Source: Massilia antarctica (GTDB taxonomy: Bacteria > Pseudomonadota > Gammaproteobacteria > Burkholderiales > Burkholderiaceae_D). From it: 64,000 nucleotides of DNA. The notes beneath the pieces are model-generated. The model was not told where the DNA came from. It did not search any database and saw nothing but the letters and a program-made list of their open reading frames with translations. The translations under genes and the position numbers were made by a program. The stretch lies in contig NZ_CP065053.1 of NCBI RefSeq assembly GCF_015689335.1, forward strand, positions 7,068,001 through 7,132,000, written 5' to 3'. Every line of letters starts with the position of its first letter. Positions within the stretch are counted from its first letter, which is position 1. Below are positions 55,421 to 64,000 of this stretch, piece after piece.

Positions 55421-56227
55421 ATGAATGTATACAAGATCGAGGCCGGGACCGCGCAGCATATCGGTAACCGGCCAGAACAGACCGACCGCACCGCCTTGTT
55501 CACGGGGGCACGCGCGCCGGGCTTCATGATGGCGGTGCTGGCCGACGGCGTGACCGGCGGCGCCACCGCGTCCGACCAGGTGCTGCTGACGGCCAAGCAG
55601 CAGTTCGACAATTTCAAGCCGGGCGACGATCCCAGCATCGAGCGCCTGCAAGGGCTGTTGCGCGACATCGTGCTCGAAACCCATACGGTGCTCAAGCTCA
55701 ATGCGCTGACCAGCAAGACCGAGTCGCATTCCACCTTCGTCGGACTGGTGATCACGCCCAAGGGCACGGCGGTGTGGGCGCACGTGGGCGATTCGCGCCT
55801 GTACCGCTTCACCCGGGCCGAGTGCGCGGTGCGCACCAGCGACCTGTCCTACATCGAGCATCTGGTCGGCACCGACAAGCTGCCGCTGGAAGCGGCCAAG
55901 AATCACCGCCATTCCAAGCTGCTGGTCAATGTGCTGGGCAACAGCCGCAAGGAGCCATTCGTGGCAGTCGGCCACCACGAACACCTGGCGGCGGGCGACA
56001 CCTTTTTGCTGGCCTCGGACGGGCTGTGGCACTTCTTCACGGACAACGAGCTGGGCGCCGTGACGAACAAGAACACGCCGCGCCAGGCGTCCGAACTGCT
56101 GATCAACAAGGCGGTGGAACGGGCCCAGGGCAAGGGCGGCAATTGCACCATGGCGATCGTGAAACTGGTCAAGCCGCCCAAGGAAGTGCCGAATTACACG
56201 GTTGAACGGATGCGCCGGGCGGTATAA
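55421..56227 (+). CDS. PP2C-type Ser/Thr protein phosphatase
   Basis: 268 residues of the PPM fold. Metal-site motifs: N-R-P-E-Q-T-D-R, V-L-A-D-G-V, V-G-D-S-R-L-Y-R and A-S-D-G-L-W. The last motif, normally D-N-x-T, reads G-N-C-T, so one metal-binding Asp appears lost. No membrane segment; probably cytoplasmic. The ATG lacks a good ribosome site. No partner kinase gene is adjacent. Followed by a gene-free repeat cluster. Confidence 0.85.
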   Translation: MNVYKIEAGTAQHIGNRPEQTDRTALFTGARAPGFMMAVLADGVTGGATASDQVLLTAKQQFDNFKPGDDPSIERLQGLLRDIVLETHTVLKLNALTSKTESHSTFVGLVITPKGTAVWAHVGDSRLYRFTRAECAVRTSDLSYIEHLVGTDKLPLEAAKNHRHSKLLVNVLGNSRKEPFVAVGHHEHLAAGDTFLLASDGLWHFFTDNELGAVTNKNTPRQASELLINKAVERAQGKGGNCTMAIVKLVKPPKEVPNYTVERMRRAV

Positions 56228-56350
56228 AGCGTTGCGCTAGCTCGTCGTTCCCGCTAGCCCGTCGTTCCCGCTAGCCCGTCGTTCCCGCGAAGGCGGGAAC
56301 CCAAGTTCGCAGCTCCGCGGCTGCCCAATAAAATTGGGGGAACGCATGCG
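56228..56350. repeat. Short GTCGTTCCCGC repeats after the phosphatase gene
   Basis: Three copies of GTCGTTCCCGCTAGCCC-like units, the last turning into the inverted repeat GTTCCCGCGAAGGCGGGAAC. It forms the left arm of the same repeat family that hosts the IS at 24 kb. Confidence 0.8.
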
Positions 56351-56489
56351 TTCCCGCCTCTCCAGGAACTAGTCTTTGCCGCTAATTTGAGCAGCTTTGC
56401 GACTACAAACCTCGAAACCGTCGCTCCCGCGCAGGCGGAAACGCATGCGTTTCCCCCATAGCACCGTCGATATACGAATGTGCTATGGA
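56351..56489. repeat. 139-bp intergenic module A, copy 3
   Basis: Almost identical to 25473-25611 and 25612-25750, in the same orientation, 31 kb away. Confidence 0.92.
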
Positions 56490-56628
56490 TTCCCGCCTGC
56501 GCGGGAAGTCATTTCTGCCAATGGCAGGAATGACGGAGCTTAGGTTAGCGCCATTTGGAAGCGCCCTCGCACTTTGCACAGTTCCAAGAGATTTGAGGAG
56601 TTTCATAGAAACTGGAACCTGCGCGAGA
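56490..56628. repeat. Linker plus 102-bp module B, copy 3
   Basis: TTCCCGCCTGCGCGGGA and the 20-nt spacer seen at 25867, followed by module B (56527-56628). Two substitutions near the end relative to the first locus (GGAACC for GGGACC and GCGAGA for GCGGGA). Nothing coding is evident in 56228-56659. Confidence 0.9.
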
Positions 56629-56659
56629 ACGACGTAGTCGTGGCGGCTACGCCGACGAA

Positions 56660-57361
56660 CTATTTCGAGATCTTGACTTCCTTCGGCTTGGCCGCATCCT
56701 CGGCATCTTTCGCCGCCTTCTCCGCCTTCTTCGCGCTGGCCGCTTTCTTCTCTTCGACCTTGCGCTGGCGCTTCTCCGAATCGATGCGCTTCTGCGCGAA
56801 CGCCTGCGCATTGGCCGCGCGTTCCGGCACGGCCTCCTTTTCTTCCTGTGCGATGCGCGCCAGCTTGGCCGCCTGCGCCGCCTGGCGCGCTTCCAGGGTC
56901 GGCTTCTTCGACGGCGCCTTCACCTTGGGCGGCGCCGCCACCGGCAGCGGCGTCGGATTGGCCGCCAGGCGCGCTTCTTCCGCTTCCGCCGCGCGAACCG
57001 ATTCGGCCACCGCCACGTCGCGCGCATCGGCCGAGGCCTTGCGCTTGAAATGCTTGGCCTCGTCCTCGACCGCGTTCAGGTAGGACAGGGTCACGCGCCG
57101 GTATTCGCGCGCTTCGTCCAGGCAGTCGTTGACGAAGAAACGCTCATAGCAGGTCACCTCGCTGTTGGCGTAGCGCGCTTCGGCGGCCGCGCGCTGGCTG
57201 CGCACCTGCTCCAGTTTGAGTTCGGCCTGCTCCACCGACACCGTGGCCGGCACCGCCGGCACCACGGAAGTCGGCAGCAAGCTGTTGGAACAGGCGCCCA
57301 GGCCGGCCGCCAGCAGCGCCAGCGCGCCGGCGCGGATCAGGGGTAAAGCGAGCTTCTTCAT
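56660..57361 (-). CDS. Coiled-coil lipoprotein
   Basis: 233 residues. Signal peptide with lipobox G-L-G-A-C (Cys about 24). The mature part is helical and charged, with long Ala/Lys/Glu stretches (E-K-K-A-A-S-A-K-K-A-E-K-A-A-K) predicted as coiled coil, plus a Cys pair (V-T-C-Y-E-R-F-F-V-N-D-C-L-D-E-A) that could form a disulphide. The C-Y-E-R-F-F-V-N-D-C-L-D segment is a recognisable conserved patch of betaproteobacterial hypotheticals. Function unknown. It follows zapE by 20 nt on the same strand. Confidence 0.75.
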   Translation of the reverse strand: MKKLALPLIRAGALALLAAGLGACSNSLLPTSVVPAVPATVSVEQAELKLEQVRSQRAAAEARYANSEVTCYERFFVNDCLDEAREYRRVTLSYLNAVEDEAKHFKRKASADARDVAVAESVRAAEAEEARLAANPTPLPVAAPPKVKAPSKKPTLEARQAAQAAKLARIAQEEKEAVPERAANAQAFAQKRIDSEKRQRKVEEKKAASAKKAEKAAKDAEDAAKPKEVKISK

Positions 57362-57381
57362 GGTCTTTGTCCTGTGGGCTG

Positions 57382-58479
57382 TCACGCGAGGGAGTCGGCG
57401 GCGCCGCGGCGCTCCGCATCCATATACTCGCGCGACTGCATTTCAATAATACGCGAGACGGTGCGGTGAAATTCGTTCGACAGCGTCCCTTGCGTGTACA
57501 GCTCTTCCGGCGGCACGGCGGCCGACATCAGCAGTTTAACCTTGTGGTCGTAAAAGACATCAATCAGCCACGTAAACCGGCGCGCTTCGGACGACTGCGC
57601 GGCCGACATGGCCGGAATCCCCGACAGCACCACGGTGTGAAAGCGGCTGGCGATCTCCAGATAATCGTTCTGCGACCTCGGACCTCCGCACAAGGTGGCG
57701 AAATCGAACCAGATGATACCGCCCGCATGGCGCAGCGCGCGGATTTCGCGCTCCTCGATGCGGATGCGCGGGTCTTCGTCGGCCGTCTCGGCGATGCGTG
57801 CATAAGCCGTGCGCAGCGCCTGGTCGGAGGCCGCATTGAGCGGCGTGTAGTAGCTCTCCACCTGTTCCAGCGCACGCTTGCGGTAATCGATGCCGGCATC
57901 GACATTGAGCACATCGAGCTTGTCCTTGAGCAGGGCGATGGTCGGCAGCATGCGGTCGCGGTGCAGGCCGTCCGGGTACAGCAGGTCGGGATCGTAGTTC
58001 GACGTCATGATGAACGACACGCCGTTGTTGAACAGGGCGGTGAGCAAATTATACAAAATCATGGCGTCGGCGATATCCGAGACGTGGAATTCGTCGAAGC
58101 AGATCAGGCGGTACTTTTTGGCGATGCGGCGCGCCACATCGTCGAGCGGATCGGCCACGCCCTTGAGCTCATCGAGCTCGCGGTGCACGCCGCGCATGAA
58201 TTCGTGGAAGTGCAGGCGCGTCTTGCGCACCACCGGCACCACCGAGTAAAAACTGTCCATCAAAAATGACTTGCCGCGCCCTACCCCGCCCCACAGGTAA
58301 ACCCCGCGCGGCACGTCCGGGCGGTTGATCAGGCGCTTGAAGGTGGACGAACGCTGCGAGCGGAATTCGACCCACTCCTCATAGGCGCGCTGCAGACGGT
58401 CGACCGCGCGCTGCTGTTGCGCGTCCGAGGTAAAGCCGCGTTGGGATAAGGCGTGCTGGTAGAACTCTTGGACATTCAT
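57382..58479 (-). CDS. zapE: Cell-division ATPase ZapE
   Basis: 365-residue AFG1-like AAA-type ATPase that acts on the Z-ring during division in low-oxygen or stress conditions. Walker A is L-W-G-G-V-G-R-G-K-S-F-L-M-D; Walker B C-F-D-E-F-H-V; the R-L-x-F-H-E-F-M segment and the D-x-x-Y-D-H-K-V-K-L end are family features. ATG 58479 is preferred over a TTG four codons up. It follows lpdA by 65 nt. Confidence 0.93.
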   Translation of the reverse strand: MNVQEFYQHALSQRGFTSDAQQQRAVDRLQRAYEEWVEFRSQRSSTFKRLINRPDVPRGVYLWGGVGRGKSFLMDSFYSVVPVVRKTRLHFHEFMRGVHRELDELKGVADPLDDVARRIAKKYRLICFDEFHVSDIADAMILYNLLTALFNNGVSFIMTSNYDPDLLYPDGLHRDRMLPTIALLKDKLDVLNVDAGIDYRKRALEQVESYYTPLNAASDQALRTAYARIAETADEDPRIRIEEREIRALRHAGGIIWFDFATLCGGPRSQNDYLEIASRFHTVVLSGIPAMSAAQSSEARRFTWLIDVFYDHKVKLLMSAAVPPEELYTQGTLSNEFHRTVSRIIEMQSREYMDAERRGAADSLA

Positions 58480-58544
58480 CAGGGGAGGCAATGCAGAGAG
58501 CCGGGCGGGCCAATCGACAAAGGCGCGCCCGGCGGGGTACGGAT

Positions 58545-59978
58545 TTAGAAGTTCAGCGAGCGCTTGTCGACGGCGAGCGCGGCTTCCTTGGTCGCTTCGG
58601 ACAGCGATGGGTGGGCGTGGCAGATACGCGCGATGTCTTCCGACGAGGCGCGGAATTCCATCGCGACGACCGCTTCCGAAATCAGTTCGGACGCCATCGG
58701 GCCGACGATGTGCACACCCAGGATTTCATCGGTAGTCGCATCGGCCAGGAACTTGACCATGCCGGACGTGTCGCCCAGCGCACGCGCACGGCCATTGGCC
58801 ATGAACGGGAAGGTGCCCGCCTTGTAGGCCACGCCGGCCGCTTTCAACTGCTGCTCGTTCTGGCCGACCCACGCGATTTCCGGCGAGGTGTAGATCACCC
58901 ACGGAATCGTGTTGAAGTTGGTGTGGCCATGCTGGCCGGCGATACGCTCGGCCACGGCAACGCCTTCTTCCTCGGCCTTGTGCGCCAGCATCGGGCCGCG
59001 CACCACGTCACCGACCGCCCACACGTTCGGCAGGTTGGTCTTGCAGTCGTCGTCGACGGCGATGAAGCCGCGCTCGTCGAGCTTCAGGCCGACCGTCTCG
59101 CCACCCAGGCCGATGGTGTTCGGCACGCGGCCAATCGAGATGATCAGCTTGTCGAACACGGCGCTCTGCGCTTCGCCGGCGGCGTTGGCGTAATCGACGG
59201 TGACGTTGTTCGCGCCCGCGGTGACTTTGCTGATCTTCACGCCCAGGTTGATCTCCAGGCCCTGCTTGGTGAACAGCTTGTGCGCTTCCTTGGCGATCTG
59301 CTCGTCGACCGCACCCAGGAATGTCGGCAAGCCTTCCAGCACCGTGACCTTGGAGCCCAGGCGGCGCCATACGCTGCCCATTTCCAGGCCGATCACACCG
59401 GCGCCGATCACGCCCAGGGTGGCCGGCACGGCACCAATCGCCAGGGCGCCGGTGTTCGACAGGATCAGTTTTTCGTCGAACGGTGCGCCCGGCAGTTCAC
59501 GCGCATTGGAACCGGTGGCGATGATGACGTGCTTGGCGGCGAGCGTGTCGGCATTGGCGCCGGTCACACTGACCTGGTAAGCACCTTCGGCGGCGCCGGA
59601 AAACGCACCGCGGCCGTGGAAGAAGGTGATCTTGTTTTTCTTGAACAGGAACAGGATGCCGTCGTTGTTTTGTTTGACGACGGTTTCCTTGCGCTTCAAC
59701 ATCTGCGGCAAGTTCAGCGACAGGCCGGCGACGTCGATGCCGTGCTCGGCGAACGCATGGCCGGCGTGCTCGTAGTGCTCGGACGACTGCAGCAGTGCTT
59801 TCGATGGAATGCAGCCGACGTTGGTGCAGGTGCCGCCGGGAGCGGGACCGCCCTTGGCGTTGGCCCATTCATCGATACAGGCAACCTTGAAGCCCAGTTG
59901 CGCCGCGCGGATGGCGGCGATGTAGCCGCCAGGGCCAGCGCCGATGACGACCACGTCGAATTGTTTTGCATCACTCAT
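58545..59978 (-). CDS. lpdA: Dihydrolipoyl dehydrogenase (E3)
   Basis: 477-residue flavoenzyme that reoxidises the lipoyl groups of OdhB. FAD motif V-V-I-G-A-G-P-G-G-Y-I-A-A; redox disulphide G-G-T-C-T-N-V-G-C-I-P-S-K; NAD motif G-A-G-V-I-G-L-E-M-G-S-V-W; C-terminal H-A-H-P-S-L-S-E-A-T-K-E-A with the catalytic His-Glu pair. AGGGAA precedes the ATG. Last of the odhA-odhB-lpdA operon. Confidence 0.98.
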   Translation of the reverse strand: MSDAKQFDVVVIGAGPGGYIAAIRAAQLGFKVACIDEWANAKGGPAPGGTCTNVGCIPSKALLQSSEHYEHAGHAFAEHGIDVAGLSLNLPQMLKRKETVVKQNNDGILFLFKKNKITFFHGRGAFSGAAEGAYQVSVTGANADTLAAKHVIIATGSNARELPGAPFDEKLILSNTGALAIGAVPATLGVIGAGVIGLEMGSVWRRLGSKVTVLEGLPTFLGAVDEQIAKEAHKLFTKQGLEINLGVKISKVTAGANNVTVDYANAAGEAQSAVFDKLIISIGRVPNTIGLGGETVGLKLDERGFIAVDDDCKTNLPNVWAVGDVVRGPMLAHKAEEEGVAVAERIAGQHGHTNFNTIPWVIYTSPEIAWVGQNEQQLKAAGVAYKAGTFPFMANGRARALGDTSGMVKFLADATTDEILGVHIVGPMASELISEAVVAMEFRASSEDIARICHAHPSLSEATKEAALAVDKRSLNF

Positions 59979-60023
59979 TATTGATTCCCTTGTTTTATTC
60001 TACTGGTACGAATATCCACACCG

Positions 60024-60053
60024 GCCGCCGCACCTTGGGGAGCGTGCGGCGGC
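60024..60053 (-). promoter_or_regulatory. Intercistronic hairpin odhB-lpdA
   Basis: Perfect 10-bp inverted repeat GCCGCCGCAC (60024-60033) with GTGCGGCGGC (60044-60053) and a 10-nt loop in the 88-nt gap. There is no T run, so it is probably an mRNA-processing or stability element rather than a terminator. Confidence 0.6.
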
Positions 60054-60066
60054 GCGCGCTGCGTGC

Positions 60067-61338
60067 TTACAGGTCCAGCAGCAGGCGCGCAGGATCTTCC
60101 AAGGTTTCCTTCATCGTGACCAGGCCCAGGACGGCTTCGCGGCCATCGATGATGCGGTGATCGTAAGACATCGCCAGGTAGTTCATCGGACGCACCACAA
60201 CGAGTCCGTTTTCGACGACGGCGCGGTCCTTGGTCGCGTGCACGCCCAGGATGGCCGATTGCGGCGGGTTGATGATCGGGGTCGACAGCATCGAGCCGAA
60301 GGTGCCGCCGTTCGAGATCGAGAACGTACCGCCGGTCAGGTCTTCCAGGGTCAGCTTGCCTTCCTTGGCTTTCTGGCCGAATTCACCGATCTTCTTCTCG
60401 ATTTCGGCGATCGTCATCTGGTCGGCGTTGCGCAGGATAGGCACCACCAGGCCGCGCGGCGAACCGACCGCGATGCCGATGTCGAAGTAGCCGTGGTAAA
60501 CGATATCGTTACCGTCGACCGAGGCGTTGATGATCGGGTACTTTTTCAGCGCGGCGACAGCGGCCTTGACGAAGAAGGACATGAAGCCCAGCTTGACGCC
60601 ATGCTCTTTCTCGAACTTGTCCTTGTACTTGTTGCGCAGGTCGATCACCGGCTGCATGTTCACTTCATTGAACGTGGTCAGGATGGCGTTGGTCGACTGC
60701 GACTGCACCAGGCGCTCGGCGATACGGGCGCGCAGACGGCTCATCGGCACGCGCTCTTCCGGACGGCCGCCCAGGTTGGCGACGCTTGGCGCGGCCACTT
60801 GCTGCAGCGGTGCTTTGGCCGGCGCGGCAGGCGCGGCCAACGGAGCTGGTGCGGCAGGCTTGACGCCGCCGGCAACCGCTCCAAGGACATCGCCCTTGGT
60901 GACACGGCCATCGCGGCCGCTGCCGGCCACGTCGGAGGTGGTCAGCTTGTTATCGGCCAGCAGCTTGGCGGCGGCAGGCATGGCGACATTGGCTTTCGAG
61001 GCGATGGCGCTGATGGCGGCGGCCACCGGATCGGCGGCAGCTGGCGCGGTCTGCACCGGCGCGGACGATACTTGCAGCGGGCTTACCTGGGCCGACGCTT
61101 CGGTATCGATGATGGCGATGACTTCGCCGGCGACGACGGTGGCGCCGTCCGCCTTGAGAATCTGGGTGATGATGCCGGCGTTCGGCGCAGGCAGTTCGAG
61201 CACGACCTTGTCGGTCTCGATATCGATCATGTTTTCGTCGCGCGCGACTGGCTCGCCGACTTTCTTGTGCCACGACAGCAAGGTTGCTTCGGCTACCGAT
61301 TCCGACAGAACTGGGACTTTGACTTCAATTTGTGCCAT
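60067..61338 (-). CDS. odhB: Dihydrolipoamide succinyltransferase (E2)
   Basis: 423 residues; core of the 2-oxoglutarate dehydrogenase complex. One lipoyl domain ([12 protein letters not shown] with the lipoyl Lys, about 44), an Ala/Pro linker, a peripheral-subunit-binding domain ([11 protein letters not shown] ... [11 protein letters not shown]) and the acyltransferase domain with [15 protein letters not shown] precedes the ATG. Confidence 0.98.
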   Translation of the reverse strand: MAQIEVKVPVLSESVAEATLLSWHKKVGEPVARDENMIDIETDKVVLELPAPNAGIITQILKADGATVVAGEVIAIIDTEASAQVSPLQVSSAPVQTAPAAADPVAAAISAIASKANVAMPAAAKLLADNKLTTSDVAGSGRDGRVTKGDVLGAVAGGVKPAAPAPLAAPAAPAKAPLQQVAAPSVANLGGRPEERVPMSRLRARIAERLVQSQSTNAILTTFNEVNMQPVIDLRNKYKDKFEKEHGVKLGFMSFFVKAAVAALKKYPIINASVDGNDIVYHGYFDIGIAVGSPRGLVVPILRNADQMTIAEIEKKIGEFGQKAKEGKLTLEDLTGGTFSISNGGTFGSMLSTPIINPPQSAILGVHATKDRAVVENGLVVVRPMNYLAMSYDHRIIDGREAVLGLVTMKETLEDPARLLLDL

Positions 61339-61365
61339 GTAAAACTCCGTGTATTGTTTTTTGCG

Positions 61366-61389
61366 GCGCCCCGCTTGCAGCCGGGGCGC
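61366..61389 (-). promoter_or_regulatory. Intercistronic hairpin odhA-odhB
   Basis: GCGCCCCG (61366-61373) pairs with CGGGGCGC (61382-61389) across an 8-nt loop in the 58-nt gap. No T run follows. Confidence 0.55.
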
Positions 61390-61396
61390 ACCGTCA

Positions 61397-64000
61397 TTAT
61401 TTGGTCAGGATGAAACCCTTGAGCTTCGCGAACGCCGTTTCCAGCAATTCCTTCTGCTGCGCGTTGTGCTTGTCGGCGTAACCGACCGCGGGCGAGGCCG
61501 AAGCCGGACGGCCCGCATACGCCAGGCGCTGGCCCGATTCGAGGCTTTCAAAGATATTGTGCTGGATCTGGAACCATGGTCCCTGATTCTGCGGCTCATC
61601 CTGGGTCCACACCACTTCGGTCGCGTTCGGGAACTTTTTCAGTTCAGCCGCGAACGACTTATGCGGGAACGGATACAGCTGTTCGACACGGATGATGGCG
61701 GTATCAAGCTGGCCGCGTGTTTTGCGGGCGTTCACCAGGTCGTAGTAAACCTTGCCCGAGCAGGCGATCACGCGCTTGACCTTCTTGGCGTCGATTTTCT
61801 CGTCGACTTCACCGATGACGGTGTGGAAGGCGCCCTTGGCCAGGTCGGTCAGCGGCGAGCTGGCATCCTTGTTACGCAGCAGCGACTTCGGCGTCAGGAT
61901 GACCAGCGGTTTGCGGAACTGGCGCACCATCTGGCGGCGCAGCAGGTGGAAGATCTGGGCGCCGGTGGTTGGCTGCACCACTTGCATGTTGTTGTCCGCG
62001 CACAGCTGCAGGAAGCGTTCAGGACGCGCCGACGAGTGCTCCGGACCCTGGCCTTCGTAACCGTGCGGCAGCATCATGACGAGACCCGAGGCGCGGCCCC
62101 ATTTGACTTCGCCGGAGGCGATGAACTGGTCGATCACGACCTGGGCGCCGTTGGCGAAGTCGCCGAACTGGGCTTCCCAGATGGTCAGGGTGTTCGGTTC
62201 GGCGGTCGAATAACCGTATTCGAACGCCAGTACCGCTTCTTCCGACAGCACCGAGTCGATGACGACGAACGGGGCCTGGCTTTCCGACACATTGCACAGC
62301 GGGACATAGGTGCCCGCATCCCAGCGTTCGCGGTTCTGGTCGTGCAGCACGGCGTGGCGGTGGGTAAAGGTACCGCGGCCGGCATCCTGGCCCGACAAGC
62401 GGATGGCGTAGCCGGACGAGACCAGCGAGGCGTAAGCGAGATGCTCGCCCATGCCCCAGTCCAGGTTCAATTCACCGCGGCCCATGGTGGCGCGATCGGC
62501 CAGCACTTTTTCGACCAAGGAGTGGACCTTGAAGTTTTCCGGCAGGGTGGTGATGCGGGTGGCCAGGCGTTTCAGTTCCGTCATCGGCACGGCGGTGTCG
62601 GCACTGTCGGTCCATTTGCGATTCAGGAACGGCAGCCAGTCGACCGCGTACTTGTTCTTGAAGTTCGAGATGACCGGATCGATCGTGTGCTTGCCGGCGT
62701 CCATGGCGTCGCGGTAGGCCGAGACCATCTTGTCGCCGCCGTCGGCCGCCAGGGAGCCCTGGGCGATCAGTTTGTCCGCGTACAGCTTGCGGGTGCCCGG
62801 ATGCTGGCCGATCTTCTTGTACATCAGCGGCTGGGTCAGCGCCGGCGTATCCTGCTCGTTGTGGCCAAGCTTGCGGTAGCAGATGATGTCGACCACGACG
62901 TCTTTCTTGAACTGGACGCGGTAGTCGAGCGCGATTTGCGTCGCCAGCACGACCGCTTCAGGATCGTCGCCGTTCACGTGCAGCACCGGTGCTTCGATCA
63001 TCTTGACGACGTCCGAGCAGTACAGGGTCGAACGCGCGTCGCGCGGGTCGGACGTCGTGAAGCCGATCTGGTTGTTGATCACGATGTGCATCGTGCCGCC
63101 GGTGCCGTAGCCGCGGGTTTGCGCGAGGTTCAGGGTTTCCATGACCACGCCCTGGCCGGCGAAAGCAGCATCGCCGTGCACCAGGATCGGCAGCACTTGC
63201 GCGCCATCCTTGTCGCCGCGACGCTCCATGCGCGCCTTGACCGAGCCTTCGACGACCGGGTTGACGATTTCGAGGTGGGATGGGTTGAAGGCCAGCGACA
63301 GGTGCACCGGTCCGCCGGCGGTCGAGATATCGCTCGAAAAGCCCTGGTGGTACTTGACGTCGCCCGATGGCAGGTCGTCGCCGTGCTTGCCTTCGAATTC
63401 TTCGAACAGTTCCTGCGGCGATTTGCCCAGGGTGTTGACCAGCACGTTCAGGCGGCCGCGGTGGGCCATGCCGATAACGATCTCCTGCACGCCTTTTTCA
63501 CCGGCGCGCTGGATGGTTTCGTCGATCGAGGCGATGAAGGACTCGGAGCCTTCCAGCGAGAAGCGCTTGGCGCCGACGTACTTGGTGTGGAGGTAGCGCT
63601 CCAGGCCTTCGGCGGCCGTGAGGCGTTCGAGGATGTGGGCTTTTTTCTCGGCCGTGAAATTCGGGGTCGAGCGGATCGCTTCGAGCTTTTCCTGCAGCCA
63701 GCGCTTTTCCGCCGGATCGCCGATGTACATGAATTCGGCGCCGATCGAACGGCAGTAGGTATCGCGCAGCAGGTTCAGCAGATCGCGCAGGGATGCGGTT
63801 TCAGGGCCGAAGTAGGTATTGCTGATGTTGAACACGATGTCCATGTCGGCATCGGTGAAGCCGTAGAACGAGGGATCGAGTTCCGGGATCATCGGACGTT
63901 CCTGGCGCTGCAGCGGGTCCAGGTTGGCCCACTGCGAGCCCAGATAGCGGTACGCGGCGATCAGCTGGGTGACGGCGACGCGCTTGCGGCCCATTTCAGG
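61397..64000 (-). CDS. odhA: 2-Oxoglutarate dehydrogenase E1 (N-terminus beyond window)
   Basis: Thiamine-diphosphate enzyme that decarboxylates 2-oxoglutarate and passes the succinyl group to OdhB. The window holds 867 residues of an expected 950; the frame is still open at base 64000, and family members have about 80 more N-terminal residues (E2-binding part). [32 protein letters not shown] and the C-terminal [15 protein letters not shown] are present. First gene of the operon as seen. Confidence 0.97.
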   Translation of the reverse strand, partial: PEMGRKRVAVTQLIAAYRYLGSQWANLDPLQRQERPMIPELDPSFYGFTDADMDIVFNISNTYFGPETASLRDLLNLLRDTYCRSIGAEFMYIGDPAEKRWLQEKLEAIRSTPNFTAEKKAHILERLTAAEGLERYLHTKYVGAKRFSLEGSESFIASIDETIQRAGEKGVQEIVIGMAHRGRLNVLVNTLGKSPQELFEEFEGKHGDDLPSGDVKYHQGFSSDISTAGGPVHLSLAFNPSHLEIVNPVVEGSVKARMERRGDKDGAQVLPILVHGDAAFAGQGVVMETLNLAQTRGYGTGGTMHIVINNQIGFTTSDPRDARSTLYCSDVVKMIEAPVLHVNGDDPEAVVLATQIALDYRVQFKKDVVVDIICYRKLGHNEQDTPALTQPLMYKKIGQHPGTRKLYADKLIAQGSLAADGGDKMVSAYRDAMDAGKHTIDPVISNFKNKYAVDWLPFLNRKWTDSADTAVPMTELKRLATRITTLPENFKVHSLVEKVLADRATMGRGELNLDWGMGEHLAYASLVSSGYAIRLSGQDAGRGTFTHRHAVLHDQNRERWDAGTYVPLCNVSESQAPFVVIDSVLSEEAVLAFEYGYSTAEPNTLTIWEAQFGDFANGAQVVIDQFIASGEVKWGRASGLVMMLPHGYEGQGPEHSSARPERFLQLCADNNMQVVQPTTGAQIFHLLRRQMVRQFRKPLVILTPKSLLRNKDASSPLTDLAKGAFHTVIGEVDEKIDAKKVKRVIACSGKVYYDLVNARKTRGQLDTAIIRVEQLYPFPHKSFAAELKKFPNATEVVWTQDEPQNQGPWFQIQHNIFESLESGQRLAYAGRPASASPAVGYADKHNAQQKELLETAFAKLKGFILTK

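Overview
This GC-rich, densely coded window comes from a betaproteobacterium of the Oxalobacteraceae, most likely a Massilia/Telluria-type genome. The main evidence is gene order on the minus strand: ndk-rlmN-pilW-rodZ-ispG-hisS-yfgM-bamB-der-hfq-hflX-hflK-hflC-hisZ-purA, and surE-pcm-nlpD-rpoS-rlmD. This is the Burkholderiales housekeeping arrangement, and the presence of HisZ and the protein sequences agree with it. No plasmid or phage hallmark is present; the window looks chromosomal.

Layout. 1-11.3 kb is a signalling region. It holds a giant poly-HAMP histidine kinase cut by the left edge, translationally coupled to a REC-PAS-GGDEF-EAL protein. Divergent from these are a decayed bacteriophytochrome kinase with an intact Rcp1-type response regulator, an orthocaspase and a receiver-domain remnant. 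11.4-14.0 kb carries three identical tRNA-Asn(GTT) genes, each with its own promoter and terminator, separated by an outer-membrane beta-barrel gene and an M28 peptidase gene. 14.1-20.8 kb holds an aromatic/aspartate aminotransferase, uvrB, a MarC-type membrane protein and a large lipoprotein. 20.8-23.9 kb is the PRTase-purA-hisZ cluster. 24.1-26.1 kb is an IS4-family element inserted in a cluster of palindromic intergenic repeats.

26.1-39.5 kb is the long minus-strand housekeeping block: membrane protease regulators HflKC, HflX, Hfq, Der, BamB, YfgM, HisRS, IspG, RodZ, PilW, RlmN and Ndk. 39.7-45.7 kb holds a BI-1/YccA membrane protein, then rlmD and the surE-pcm-nlpD-rpoS stationary-phase group. 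45.8-48.8 kb is an accessory two-gene unit: a TIR-domain protein followed, 10 nt later, by a protein with a degenerate KGGVGR-type ATPase domain and kinesin-light-chain-like TPRs. This pair is the best candidate for an undescribed conflict or signalling system. 49.0-58.5 kb holds a quinone-oxidoreductase-like enzyme, a DUF6159-type membrane protein, a DUF885 peptidase, a DinG/YoaA helicase, a DUF465 protein, a PP2C phosphatase, a second copy of the intergenic repeat cluster, a coiled-coil lipoprotein and zapE. 58.5-64 kb is the 2-oxoglutarate dehydrogenase operon odhA-odhB-lpdA, with odhA cut by the right edge.

The most noteworthy items are: the histidine kinase with twelve 92-residue HAMP modules at an exact 276-bp spacing; the phytochrome gene with three independent lesions; the TIR/degenerate-ATPase-TPR pair; the dispersed 139-bp and 102-bp intergenic modules shared by two loci 31 kb apart; and several proteins with odd low-complexity additions (Asp-rich tail of HflX, His-rich tail of HisRS, VATP repeats in Pcm). 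All functional statements rest on motif recognition by eye; no database search was run.
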